From Roseomonas sp. HF4 (GTDB taxonomy: Bacteria; Pseudomonadota; Alphaproteobacteria; Acetobacterales; Acetobacteraceae): 64,000 bases of DNA. Under the pieces are notes generated by a model. That model ran no database searches. It saw nothing but the letters and a program-made list of their open reading frames with translations, and was not told the origin of the DNA. This document shows positions 18,036-25,816 of the stretch, one piece after another. Each line of letters opens with the position of its first letter. Within the stretch, counting starts at the first letter, position 1. The DNA lies in assembly GCF_005222755.1 (NCBI RefSeq), contig NZ_STGD01000008.1, positions 62,001 through 126,000 of the forward strand, in the 5' to 3' direction. The translations under genes were made by a program, and so were the position numbers.

Positions 18036-18812
18036 ATGAGGCAGGAGACCGGCACCCTCGACCGCGGCGACGGCATCCCCCTCGCCTGGCGCCGCATGCG
18101 CGGCCATGGCCCCGGCGTGGTCTTCCTCGGCGGCTTCAACTCCGACATGACCGGCACCAAGGCCGAGTTCCTCGCCGGCTGGTGCGAGGCGCGCGGCACG
18201 CCCTTCCTCCGCTTCGACTATTCCGGCCACGGCGCCTCCGGCGGGCGGTTCGAGGACGGCACGATCGGGCGCTGGGCCGAGGATGCGGCGGTGGTGGTGC
18301 AGGCGCTGGCCGAGGGTCCGCAGGTGCTGGTCGGCTCCTCCATGGGCGGGTGGATCGCGTTGCTGCTGGCGCGGCGGATGGCGGTGCGCGCGGTCGTCGG
18401 CATCGCCCCCGCGCCCGACTTCACCGAGGACCTGATTTGGGCCGAGTTCACCGACGACCAGCGCGCCGCCATCCTGCGCGACGGCCGCTGGATGCGGCCG
18501 AGCGAGTACGGCGCCCCCTATCCCATCACCCGCGCGCTGATCGAGGACGGGCGGCGCCACCTGCTGCTGCGCGGGTCGCTGGAGGTCACGGCGCCGGTCC
18601 GCATCCTGCAGGGCCAGCAGGACCCGGACGTGCCCTGGGACCATGCGCTGCGGATCGGCAAGGCGCTGGCGGGCGGCGACGTGCGCATCCACCTGGTCAA
18701 GGACGGCGACCACCGGCTGTCGCGGCCGCAGGACCTGGCCCTACTGGGCGAGACGCTCGCGCCGCTCCTCCGCGAGGATGGCGGCGAGGCCCGCGCGGAA
18801 GTCCGGGTATAG
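18036..18812 (+). CDS. Alpha/beta hydrolase
   Basis: A 258-residue serine hydrolase of the YqiA/palmitoyl-thioesterase-like type. The oxyanion phrase FLGGFNSDMTGTKA is followed by FDYSGHGASGG, the nucleophile elbow GSSMGG (Ser near residue 100), the acid in GQQDPDVPW and the catalytic His in DGDHRLSRPQDL. Small esterase or thioesterase activity is likely and the substrate unknown. The start at 18036 lies just after the tandem repeat and has no strong ribosome-binding site. Its last 72 bases overlap the convergent epimerase gene, which is unusual. Confidence 0.85.
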   Translation: MRQETGTLDRGDGIPLAWRRMRGHGPGVVFLGGFNSDMTGTKAEFLAGWCEARGTPFLRFDYSGHGASGGRFEDGTIGRWAEDAAVVVQALAEGPQVLVGSSMGGWIALLLARRMAVRAVVGIAPAPDFTEDLIWAEFTDDQRAAILRDGRWMRPSEYGAPYPITRALIEDGRRHLLLRGSLEVTAPVRILQGQQDPDVPWDHALRIGKALAGGDVRIHLVKDGDHRLSRPQDLALLGETLAPLLREDGGEARAEVRV

Positions 18813-19628
18813 CCAGGCGATCCCGAGCGCCTGCCTGGTCGCCGCATTGGCGACGCGCCGGTTCTCCGCCCAGAAGGACAGCGCCATGGGCGACATGGCG
18901 GCACGCGCGGCCTCGAACGGGACCTCGGGCGGTGGCGGCACGCCGAGCAGCCGCGCCGCCTCCTCGACCACGCGGGCATTCTCGACAGGTTCGTCGTCCA
19001 CGAGGTGCAGCACCCGCGCCCCGGGCGGCGGGTCCTGCCGGGCGGCGGCCAGCACGGCGTGGGCGATGTCGTCGCGATGGATGCGGGAGAAGGCGTGGCC
19101 CGGCTTGACCACGCGCCGCGCCGTGCCGGCGGCGAGGTCGTCGAATGGCGAGCGCCCCGGCCCGTAGATGCCGCCCACCCGGAAGATGTCGAGCGCGGCG
19201 CGCCCGGCCACGAGGTCGCGCCAGGCCTGCTCGGCCGCGAGCCGCCGGGCCGAGCGCGGCTGGCCGGGCGCGGGCGGCGTCGCCTCATCCACCCACGCGC
19301 CGCCGCGGTCGCCGTAGACCCCGGTGGTCGAGAGGTAGCCGATCCAATGCAGCGTACCTGCTGCAAGCGCGGCCTGGAGCGCCGGTCGGTGCGCGCGCAG
19401 GACGGGGTCCCCCCCCTCACCCGGTGCGGCGGTGACAAGGAGGTGGCTCGCGCGCGCCAGGGCGGCGCCCGCGTCGTCGAAGCCGACGAGGTCGACGCCG
19501 GGCGGCGGCTTCGCCGCGGCGGGGTCGCGGGCGGTACCATCGGCGGCCCAGCCGGCCGCGACCGCGGCGCGCGCCGCCGCCGCGCCTGCGTATCCGAGCC
19601 CCGCCACCAGCAGCCTGCGTTCCGTCAT
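18741..19628 (-). CDS. NAD-dependent epimerase/SDR-type protein (YeeZ-like)
   Basis: A 295-residue atypical extended SDR. The N-terminus has VAGLGYAGAAAARA as a nucleotide-binding loop, then IGYLSTTGVYGDRGGAWVDE, RVGGIYGPGRSPFDDL and RIHRDDIAHAVLAA, all typical of the YeeZ/YbjT-like nucleoside-sugar epimerase group. Its substrate is unknown. The ATG at 19628 is preceded by GAAGG at five bases; an ATG three codons upstream is the alternative. It overlaps the hydrolase gene tail to tail. Confidence 0.82.
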   Translation of the reverse strand: MTERRLLVAGLGYAGAAAARAAVAAGWAADGTARDPAAAKPPPGVDLVGFDDAGAALARASHLLVTAAPGEGGDPVLRAHRPALQAALAAGTLHWIGYLSTTGVYGDRGGAWVDEATPPAPGQPRSARRLAAEQAWRDLVAGRAALDIFRVGGIYGPGRSPFDDLAAGTARRVVKPGHAFSRIHRDDIAHAVLAAARQDPPPGARVLHLVDDEPVENARVVEEAARLLGVPPPPEVPFEAARAAMSPMALSFWAENRRVANAATRQALGIAWLYPDFRAGLAAILAEERRERLAQ

Positions 19629-19718
19629 GGCCTTCATCTGGCATCGCCGGTGCCGGGCGGCCAGGGGCGCCGCACGCAGCCGATTACAGCCACGCGGGAA
19701 GTGGTCTAGATTGTCGCC

Positions 19719-20534
19719 ATGCCATACCTGCGCATCCTGGCGGTCGCTGCCGCGGCGCTGCTGCTCGTCTCGGGCGGCGGCGCCTGGTGGTGGATGGCGG
19801 GCAGCGGCCCCGAGGCGCCGCTGCCGACGCCGCCCGAGCCGCCGCGCCTGTCCGATGCGCCGGAATACGGCCGCTGCCTCGACATGCTCGAGGACGACCC
19901 GCAGGGCGCGCGCAGCCTGGCGGACAGCTGGGGCATGGAGGGTGGCGGGGAAGCCGCGGCCCATTGCGCCGCGCTCGCGATGCTGACGCTGGGCGAGGCG
20001 GAGCGCGCGGCCGAGGCACTGGAGCGCATCGCGGCGCGGAGCGATGCCGGCCTCGCGGCGCGCGCCGCCGTCTTCGGCCAGGCCGGGGAGGCCTGGACCG
20101 CCGCGGGCCGCCCGCAGCGTGCCCATGCGGCGCTGACGCTGGCGCTGGCGCTGGTGCCGGTCGATGCCGGCCTGCTGACCGAACGGGGCAGCGCGCTGCT
20201 GGCGCTGGACCGGCCGGGCGAGGCGCTCATCGACCTCGACCGCGCGGTCGGCGCCGATTCCGGCCTGGTCGAGGCCTGGGTGCTGCGCGCTTCCGCGCTC
20301 CGGCGCCTGGAGCGCCTGCCACCGGCGGCCGAGAGCATCGCGCGCGCGCTGTCGCTCGACCCGCTGAACGTCGAGGGACTGCTGGAACGCGGCATCATCC
20401 GTCAGGTGCAGGGCGACGCGACGGGCGCGCGGACGGATTGGGAGCGCGTGGTGGAACTGGCGCCGGATGGCGCGGCGGCGGACCTGGCCGCGCAGAACCT
20501 GGCCCTGATCGAGGCGGGGCCGGCGCTGCGCTGA
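19719..20534 (+). CDS. Membrane-anchored TPR protein
   Basis: A 271-residue protein with an N-terminal signal anchor (ILAVAAAALLLVSGGGAWWWMA), a Pro-rich linker and a helical domain of tetratricopeptide repeats. The best-conserved units are around 155-190 (AGLLTERGSALLALDRPGEAL), 190-225 and 225-258 (LLERGIIRQVQGDATGARTDWERV). TPR domains mediate protein-protein contacts, so it is probably a periplasm-facing assembly factor. It is divergently transcribed from the epimerase gene with a gap of about 90 bp. Confidence 0.8.
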   Translation: MPYLRILAVAAAALLLVSGGGAWWWMAGSGPEAPLPTPPEPPRLSDAPEYGRCLDMLEDDPQGARSLADSWGMEGGGEAAAHCAALAMLTLGEAERAAEALERIAARSDAGLAARAAVFGQAGEAWTAAGRPQRAHAALTLALALVPVDAGLLTERGSALLALDRPGEALIDLDRAVGADSGLVEAWVLRASALRRLERLPPAAESIARALSLDPLNVEGLLERGIIRQVQGDATGARTDWERVVELAPDGAAADLAAQNLALIEAGPALR

Positions 20535-20656
20535 TACGCACGGTCGAACGGCACGACTGCCGGCATCGGCATGCTCCGACACTCCTGCGCCGGTCCGAAG
20601 CGGCCATCAGGCCATGCGGCTCGGGTGATGAAGGTCGCGTGCGGCTGGCATGGACC

Positions 20657-21940
20657 TCAGCGCAGTGCCTGCGGCAGCCACAGCGCGATCTGCGGGAAGG
20701 CGATCAGCAGCGCGATCATCACGAGCAGCGTCATCACGAAGGGCACGGCGCCGATGACGACGTCCTTGACCGGCCCCCTCTCCCGCACCCCCTGCACGAC
20801 GAAGAGGTTGAAGCCGACCGGCGGCGTGATCAGCGCGGTCTCGAGCAGCAGCATCATCAGCACGCCGAACCAGACGGGATCGAGGCCGAGGCTCACCACC
20901 ACGGGCATCACCAGCGGCACCGTCGCGACCATCATGGACAGCGTCTCCATGAACATGCCGAGCACGAAGTAGAACACGACGATCGCGATGATGGTTTCAG
21001 TCGGCGTCAGGCCGAGCGCGCCGATCGCCTCCGTCACCATGCGGCCGAGCCCGATAGAGCCGATGATGAAGTTGAGGAAGTAGGCGGCGGTCAGGATCAG
21101 CATGATCATGGCCGTGGTGCGCATGGTGCCCTCGAACACCGCGCGCAGCATGGCGAGCGACAGCGCCTTGAGCCGCCAGGCGAGAACGAGCGCCGCGAGG
21201 ACGCCGAGCGCCGCGCTCTCGGTAGGCGTGGCGAGGCCGGCGTAGATCGAGCCGATCACGGCCACGAAGATCAGGAAGGGCGGCAGCAGGTCGGGCAGGC
21301 AGGCGCGCCGTTCCGCCCATGTCACGCGCGGGCGCTGCCCGCCCCAGGACGGGCGCAGCACGCAGGCCAGGATGACCGTCAGCATGAACAGCAGCGCCAG
21401 GATCAGCCCCGGCAGGATGCCCGCGAGATAGAGCTGCGGGATCGAGGTGTCGGTCAGCGCCGCATAGATGATGAGCGGGATGGAGGGCGGGATCAGGATG
21501 CCGAGCGTCCCGCCCGCCGCGATGGTGCCGAGGAACAGGCGTTCATTGTAGCCCTGCGCCTTGATCTGCCCGACCGCGACGGTGCCGACCGTGGCCGCCG
21601 TCGCGACCGAGGAGCCGGAGATGGCCGCGAACATCGTGCAGGTGCCGACATTGGCGTGCATCAGCCCGCCCGGCAGCCAGCCGAGCCAACGCGCCATGGC
21701 GTCGTACATGCGCTCGGCGATGCCCGAGCGCAGCATGATCTCCCCCAGCATCACGAACAGCGGGATCGAGAACAGGACGACGTCGGTCGCGACCCCCCAG
21801 GCGGTGTCGCCCAGCACGCGGCGCAGCGGCAGGAAGGAATAGAAGATGTCGAGCGTAAGCCCGAGCCCCATCAGCGCCGCCGCCACCGGCAGCGAGAGCG
21901 CGAGCAGCCCGACCAGGACGCCGATCGCGACGCCGATCAC
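20657..21940 (-). CDS. dctM: TRAP transporter large permease (DctM)
   Basis: A 427-residue, very hydrophobic protein with about a dozen membrane segments, forming the sodium-coupled channel of a TRAP carboxylate importer. Family phrases include GSSVATAATVGTVA, LGILIPPSIPLIIYA, GLATPTESAALGV and ETALITPPVGFNLFVVQG. The start is the GTG at 21940, which overlaps the dctQ stop as GTGA and gives the normal DctM N-terminus. It is the last gene of a dctP-dctQ-dctM unit. Confidence 0.95.
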   Translation of the reverse strand: MIGVAIGVLVGLLALSLPVAAALMGLGLTLDIFYSFLPLRRVLGDTAWGVATDVVLFSIPLFVMLGEIMLRSGIAERMYDAMARWLGWLPGGLMHANVGTCTMFAAISGSSVATAATVGTVAVGQIKAQGYNERLFLGTIAAGGTLGILIPPSIPLIIYAALTDTSIPQLYLAGILPGLILALLFMLTVILACVLRPSWGGQRPRVTWAERRACLPDLLPPFLIFVAVIGSIYAGLATPTESAALGVLAALVLAWRLKALSLAMLRAVFEGTMRTTAMIMLILTAAYFLNFIIGSIGLGRMVTEAIGALGLTPTETIIAIVVFYFVLGMFMETLSMMVATVPLVMPVVVSLGLDPVWFGVLMMLLLETALITPPVGFNLFVVQGVRERGPVKDVVIGAVPFVMTLLVMIALLIAFPQIALWLPQALR

Positions 21941-22530
21941 GACGCGGCCCCGCGCCGGACGGCCTGCTGCGCGGCGCGTTCGTCGGCCAGTTCCTCGGCC
22001 GCAGTGCGCGTGCCGATCAGGTGCGTGATGCCCGCCATGTCGCCGCGCAGCAGCAGGGCCAGGGCGCGCAGCATGAGCAGGCAGGCCACCAGCGCGAACC
22101 AACCGAGGCCTGCCACCCAGAGCGCCTGCGGCACCGACAGCGGCGTGTTGAGTTGCGTGAGCGCCCGCGCGCCCAGCGTCCAGGACTGCGCGAAGACCCG
22201 CCAGCCCTGCATCGCAAGGAACACCGCGAGCGCCACCATGGCCGCCATGGCCAGCAGGTCGAACAGCGCGGCGATGCGCACCGGCAGGATGGTGTAGAGC
22301 GTGTCGATCCTGACATGCGCCCGGTCGAGCAGCGCCAGCGCGAAGGCAAAGGCGCTGGCGATGGCGAGCGCATAGCCCGACAATTCGTCCGACCCGCCGA
22401 TCGTGACCGACAGCGCCGCGCGCAGCACCACGTCCACCGCGACGATCACGGCGGCCAGCAATACCAGCGCGCCGCCGAACCAGGCGCCGGCGCGGCTGAT
22501 CGTGGTGGCGGTCGCGATCAGCCGCTGCAT
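21937..22530 (-). CDS. dctQ: TRAP transporter small permease (DctQ)
   Basis: A 197-residue four-helix membrane protein. Hydrophobic segments lie near residues 15-35, 45-65, 85-105 and 130-155, with the family phrase GGSDELSGYALAIASAF. It partners DctM in the inner membrane. It lies 16 bp downstream of dctP and overlaps dctM. Confidence 0.93.
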   Translation of the reverse strand: MQRLIATATTISRAGAWFGGALVLLAAVIVAVDVVLRAALSVTIGGSDELSGYALAIASAFAFALALLDRAHVRIDTLYTILPVRIAALFDLLAMAAMVALAVFLAMQGWRVFAQSWTLGARALTQLNTPLSVPQALWVAGLGWFALVACLLMLRALALLLRGDMAGITHLIGTRTAAEELADERAAQQAVRRGAAS

Positions 22531-22546
22531 AGGTCCGGCGCCGGCC

Positions 22547-23617
22547 TCAGAGCCGTTCCAGCGGGATCCGCAGGTTCACGATGGGCCCGACCGACTGGTT
22601 CCACCGCTCCGCGCAGGCACGGCCGCAGCGGCGGCCCCAGGCGGTCAGCACCGTCTCGTTCAGGATCTGCGTGCGCCGCGCCGCATCCGCGGCCGGCACC
22701 GGCACCAGCGTCATGTTGCCGGGGCGGCCCATGGTGCAGTCCGGCCGGCCGGTGTTGCAGGCGATGCCCTGCTCGGTCGCGCGGTCCATCAGGTCCCAGA
22801 GCTCGTTCTCGAGCGTCTCGAACTGCTGGGTGAAGAACTGCTGCACGGCGGGCGGGAAGCGGTTCCAGGCGTCGCGGTTCACCGCATGGTAGGCGATGGA
22901 CCAGCCGGCGTTGAGCGTGAAGAGATGCGTGGTGACCTCCGGCCAGCCGGCGAAATTGCCCGACAGCGTGCCGGTCAGGCCGCAATCCACGACGCGGCGC
23001 TGCATGGCGGGCACCACCTCGGGGAAGGGGATGGTGACGGCGGCCGCGCCCACGGCACGCACGAAGTCGCCCTGCGTGATGTTGAAGACGCGCACGCGCT
23101 TGCCGCGAAGGTCCTCGAGGCTGCGGATCGGCGTGTTGCACCAGTAGACAATCGACGGGTTCGGGAACAGCGCGAGCAGCCGGGTGTTGAACTTCTGCTC
23201 CATCGAGGCCGCCATCGCCGCGCGCCAGGCCTGGCAGGCGCGCCGGGCGGTGCGGATGTCGTCCACCATGCCGGCGAGGTCGCATCCCTCGAACACGGGG
23301 TCGTCGCCCGCCATCTTCGAGATGTCGGTCGCGCCGAAGTCGGTCACGCCCTGCTGCAGCACGCGCAGGATCTGGAAGTCGCGCACGCCGACCGTGTCTT
23401 GGTTGGTGTATTCGGCCGTGATGCGCCCGCCCGAGGCCTGCGGGATGCGCTGCGTCCAGAAGGGGCGCTCGAGCTCGCGCGTCTGCAGCAGGTTCGAGAA
23501 ATAGCCGACGACACGCACGCGCGTCTCGGGCAGTTGCTGCGCCGTGCCGGGCGACGGCGCGGCAAGGGTGCCGGCGGCGGCGAACAGCGCGGCGGCGCAA
23601 AGTGATGCGAGGCGCAT
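22547..23617 (-). CDS. dctP: TRAP transporter solute-binding protein (DctP)
   Basis: A 356-residue periplasmic receptor with a Sec signal peptide (ASLCAAALFAAAGTLAAP, cut near AQQ). The DctP core reads SGGRITAEYTNQDTVG, the ligand-contacting stretch CNTPIRSLEDLRGKRVRVF (Arg carboxylate clamp) and PFPEVVPAMQRRVVDCGLTG. Several extra Cys residues (about eight) suggest disulfides, which is unusual for this family. The ligand is probably a carboxylate but is not determinable here. Confidence 0.92.
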   Translation of the reverse strand: MRLASLCAAALFAAAGTLAAPSPGTAQQLPETRVRVVGYFSNLLQTRELERPFWTQRIPQASGGRITAEYTNQDTVGVRDFQILRVLQQGVTDFGATDISKMAGDDPVFEGCDLAGMVDDIRTARRACQAWRAAMAASMEQKFNTRLLALFPNPSIVYWCNTPIRSLEDLRGKRVRVFNITQGDFVRAVGAAAVTIPFPEVVPAMQRRVVDCGLTGTLSGNFAGWPEVTTHLFTLNAGWSIAYHAVNRDAWNRFPPAVQQFFTQQFETLENELWDLMDRATEQGIACNTGRPDCTMGRPGNMTLVPVPAADAARRTQILNETVLTAWGRRCGRACAERWNQSVGPIVNLRIPLERL

Positions 23618-23709
23618 GGAAATCTCCCTCCCCGTCGCGCGGTGCGATGCCGCGCGCTCGTGACCGGGGTCAGCAGATCACGCGACGCGCGGCGAAGTCA
23701 AACCGCGCC

Positions 23710-24462
23710 TCAGGATCCGCCGCCATCGACCACGAAGTGCTGCGCGGTCACCATCGCGCTGTCGTCGGCCGCGAGCCACAACACCATGCGCGCGATGTCG
23801 CCGGGCTGCAGGCGGCCCTTGAGGCACTGGCTCGCCTGGCTGCGCGCCTCCGCCTCCGGCGTGACCCAGAGCGCGACCTGGCGCTCGGTGTAGACCCAGC
23901 CGGGCACCACCTCGTTCACGCGGATGCGGTCCGGCCCGAGGTCGCGCGCGAGCCCGCGCGTGAGGCCGCGCACCGCGGACTTCGCGGCCGTGTAGGCCGG
24001 CATCCCGCCCTGCCGGTTCATCCACGAGACCGAGCCGAGGTTGACGATCGACCCGCCGCCGGCGCGCCGCATCATCGGAACGACCGCCTGGGCGCAGAAG
24101 AACTGGTGGCGCAAATTGGTCGCCATCCGTTCGTCCCAGTAGTCGGGCTCGACGGTCTCGAGCGCGTGGCGGTCGTCGCGCGCGGCGTTGTTCACGAGGA
24201 CCGTGACGTCGCCGATCCGCGCCGCCGCCTCGGCCACCGCGATGCGCAGCGCGGCCACGTCGCGCAGGTCGCAGGGCAGGAACAGCGCGCCCGTCTCCGC
24301 CGCCACACGCCCGCCGCCGGCCTCGTCGAAGTCGAGGAAGACGACGCGGGCACCCTGCGCGGCGAAGCAGGCCACGACCTCGGCGCCGATGCCGCCGGCG
24401 CCCCCGGTCACGAGCACGGCGCGCCCCTCGAGGCTCGGGTATCGGGCGAAGCGGTCGGGCAT
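23710..24462 (-). CDS. Short-chain dehydrogenase/reductase
   Basis: A 250-residue classical SDR: cofactor site VTGGAGGIGAE (residues 18-28), NNAA near 90, Ser in NLGSVSW and the catalytic YTAAK (YxxxK, near 156-160). An Asp after strand 2 (FLDFDEAG) predicts NAD rather than NADP. It may share the dctPQM transcription unit, since it lies 92 bp upstream of dctP on the same strand. It could therefore oxidise the hydroxy-compound the TRAP system imports; that link is inference. Confidence 0.92.
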   Translation of the reverse strand: MPDRFARYPSLEGRAVLVTGGAGGIGAEVVACFAAQGARVVFLDFDEAGGGRVAAETGALFLPCDLRDVAALRIAVAEAAARIGDVTVLVNNAARDDRHALETVEPDYWDERMATNLRHQFFCAQAVVPMMRRAGGGSIVNLGSVSWMNRQGGMPAYTAAKSAVRGLTRGLARDLGPDRIRVNEVVPGWVYTERQVALWVTPEAEARSQASQCLKGRLQPGDIARMVLWLAADDSAMVTAQHFVVDGGGS

Positions 24463-24567
24463 GCGGACGTCCTCACGTGGAGCATGGACAACGGCGGGAA
24501 CATTGACCTCGCCGGATGCAGGCGCGACCATGACGCCGGGAGACCTGCAACAGGAGAGGATTTCATC

Positions 24568-25605
24568 ATGGCCTTCAGGAGCCTGGCTGTCGCCTGCGCC
24601 CTTGCCGGCGCGGTCGCCGCCGGCGGCGCGGCCGCGCAGACCACGACCCCGAGCCCGACGCTCGATGCCGTGCGCGCGCGCGGCACGCTGAACTGCGGCA
24701 TCCACACCGGCGTCGCGGGCTTCGCGCTGCCCGACAGCCGCGGCGTCTGGCAGGGGCTCGACGTCGAGTTCTGCCGCGGCCTCGCAGCCGCAATCTTCAA
24801 CGACCCGTCCAAGGTTCGCTTCATCCCGCTGTCGTCCTCCACGCGCTTCACCGCGCTGGGGTCGGGCGAGATCGACGTGCTCTACCGCACCAGCACCCAG
24901 ACCATGCTGCGCGACACGACGCTCGGCCTCAGGCACGTCACGACGTATTTCTACGATGGCCACGGCTTCATGGTGCGGGCCAATGCCGGCGTGCAGCGCG
25001 TGCGCGACATGGGCGGCGCGACCATCTGCCTGATCCAGGGCACGACGAACGAGCAGGTGACGGCGGATTATTTCCGCTCGGTCAACGTGCAGTTCCAGCC
25101 GGTGGTCTTCGAGCGCACGGACCAAGCGCAGGCGGCGCTGGTCGCCGGGCGCTGCGACAGCTTCGGCACAGACGCCTCGCAGCTGGCCGGCGTGCGCGCG
25201 TCGATGCCCAACCCGCGCGACTGGACGATCCTGCCCGAGCGCTTCAGCAAGGAGCCCTACGGCGCCTATGTCCGCCGCGGCGACGACAACTGGTACGACA
25301 TCATCCGCTGGTACACGACCGCCATCATCGAGGCCGAGGAACAGGGCATCACCCGCGCGAATGCCGAGGAGACGCGCCGCACCTCGCCCAACCCGAACAC
25401 GCGCCGCCTGCTCGGCGTGACGCCGGAACTCGGGCAGTCGCTGAAGCTCGACCCGCTCTGGGCGTACAACGCGATCCGCGCCGTGGGCAATTACGGCGAG
25501 ATCTACGAGCGCACGATGGGGGAGACGACCTCGGTCGCGCTGCCGCGCGGGCCGAACAACCTGCACACCAACGGCGGCCTGCTGTACGCGCTGCCGATGC
25601 GGTGA
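24568..25605 (+). CDS. General amino-acid ABC transporter substrate-binding protein (AapJ-like)
   Basis: A 345-residue periplasmic receptor. A Sec leader (AVACALAGAVAAGGAAAQ) precedes the family-3 binding-protein start LDAVRARGTLNCGIHTG, then FCRGLAAAIF, GEIDVLYRTSTQT and LRDMGG-type hinge phrases. The C-terminal WAYNAIRAVGNYGEIYER is characteristic of the AapJ/BztA group. No permease or ATPase genes follow, so it is an orphan receptor here. GGAGAGG lies eight bases before the ATG at 24568. Confidence 0.92.
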   Translation: MAFRSLAVACALAGAVAAGGAAAQTTTPSPTLDAVRARGTLNCGIHTGVAGFALPDSRGVWQGLDVEFCRGLAAAIFNDPSKVRFIPLSSSTRFTALGSGEIDVLYRTSTQTMLRDTTLGLRHVTTYFYDGHGFMVRANAGVQRVRDMGGATICLIQGTTNEQVTADYFRSVNVQFQPVVFERTDQAQAALVAGRCDSFGTDASQLAGVRASMPNPRDWTILPERFSKEPYGAYVRRGDDNWYDIIRWYTTAIIEAEEQGITRANAEETRRTSPNPNTRRLLGVTPELGQSLKLDPLWAYNAIRAVGNYGEIYERTMGETTSVALPRGPNNLHTNGGLLYALPMR

Positions 25606-25614
25606 CGCGGCCCG

Positions 25615-25816
25615 GCCGGGGTCACGACCCCGGTCGGGAACAGGGCGGGGGGAGAAGGGAACTTCTCCCCCCGGACCGCCCCCTCAACCTTCTTTGGCGT
25701 CTGGCATCCGCATTCCAGGATTGGCACCGGGTGCCAAGGAAGGGAGGGGGATCGGGGGAGGTTCCCCTCCCCCGACCTTACGCCCGCCCTGGGGCGTCGC
25801 GCCACGCCCCGCCTGG
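25615..25816. repeat. Mosaic palindromic intergenic element, copy C
   Basis: It sits between two convergent genes. It has GGGGAGAAGGGAACTTCTCCCC (25651-25672) on the left, GGGGGAGGTTCCCCTCCCCC near 25755-25775 on the right, and between them arms CAACCTTCTTTGGCG and TTGGCACCGGGTGCCAAGGAAG. The core matches copies A and B. Flanking GGCCGGGGTCACGACCCCGG-type hairpins extend it, and it probably acts as a bidirectional terminator. Confidence 0.65.

Noticed and set aside
19787-22297. Very long open frame on the plus strand across the TPR and TRAP genes
   Set aside because: It is antisense or out of frame to genes with clear family motifs, is extremely Arg/His/Asp-rich, and shows no recognisable domain. 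High GC makes such frames common.
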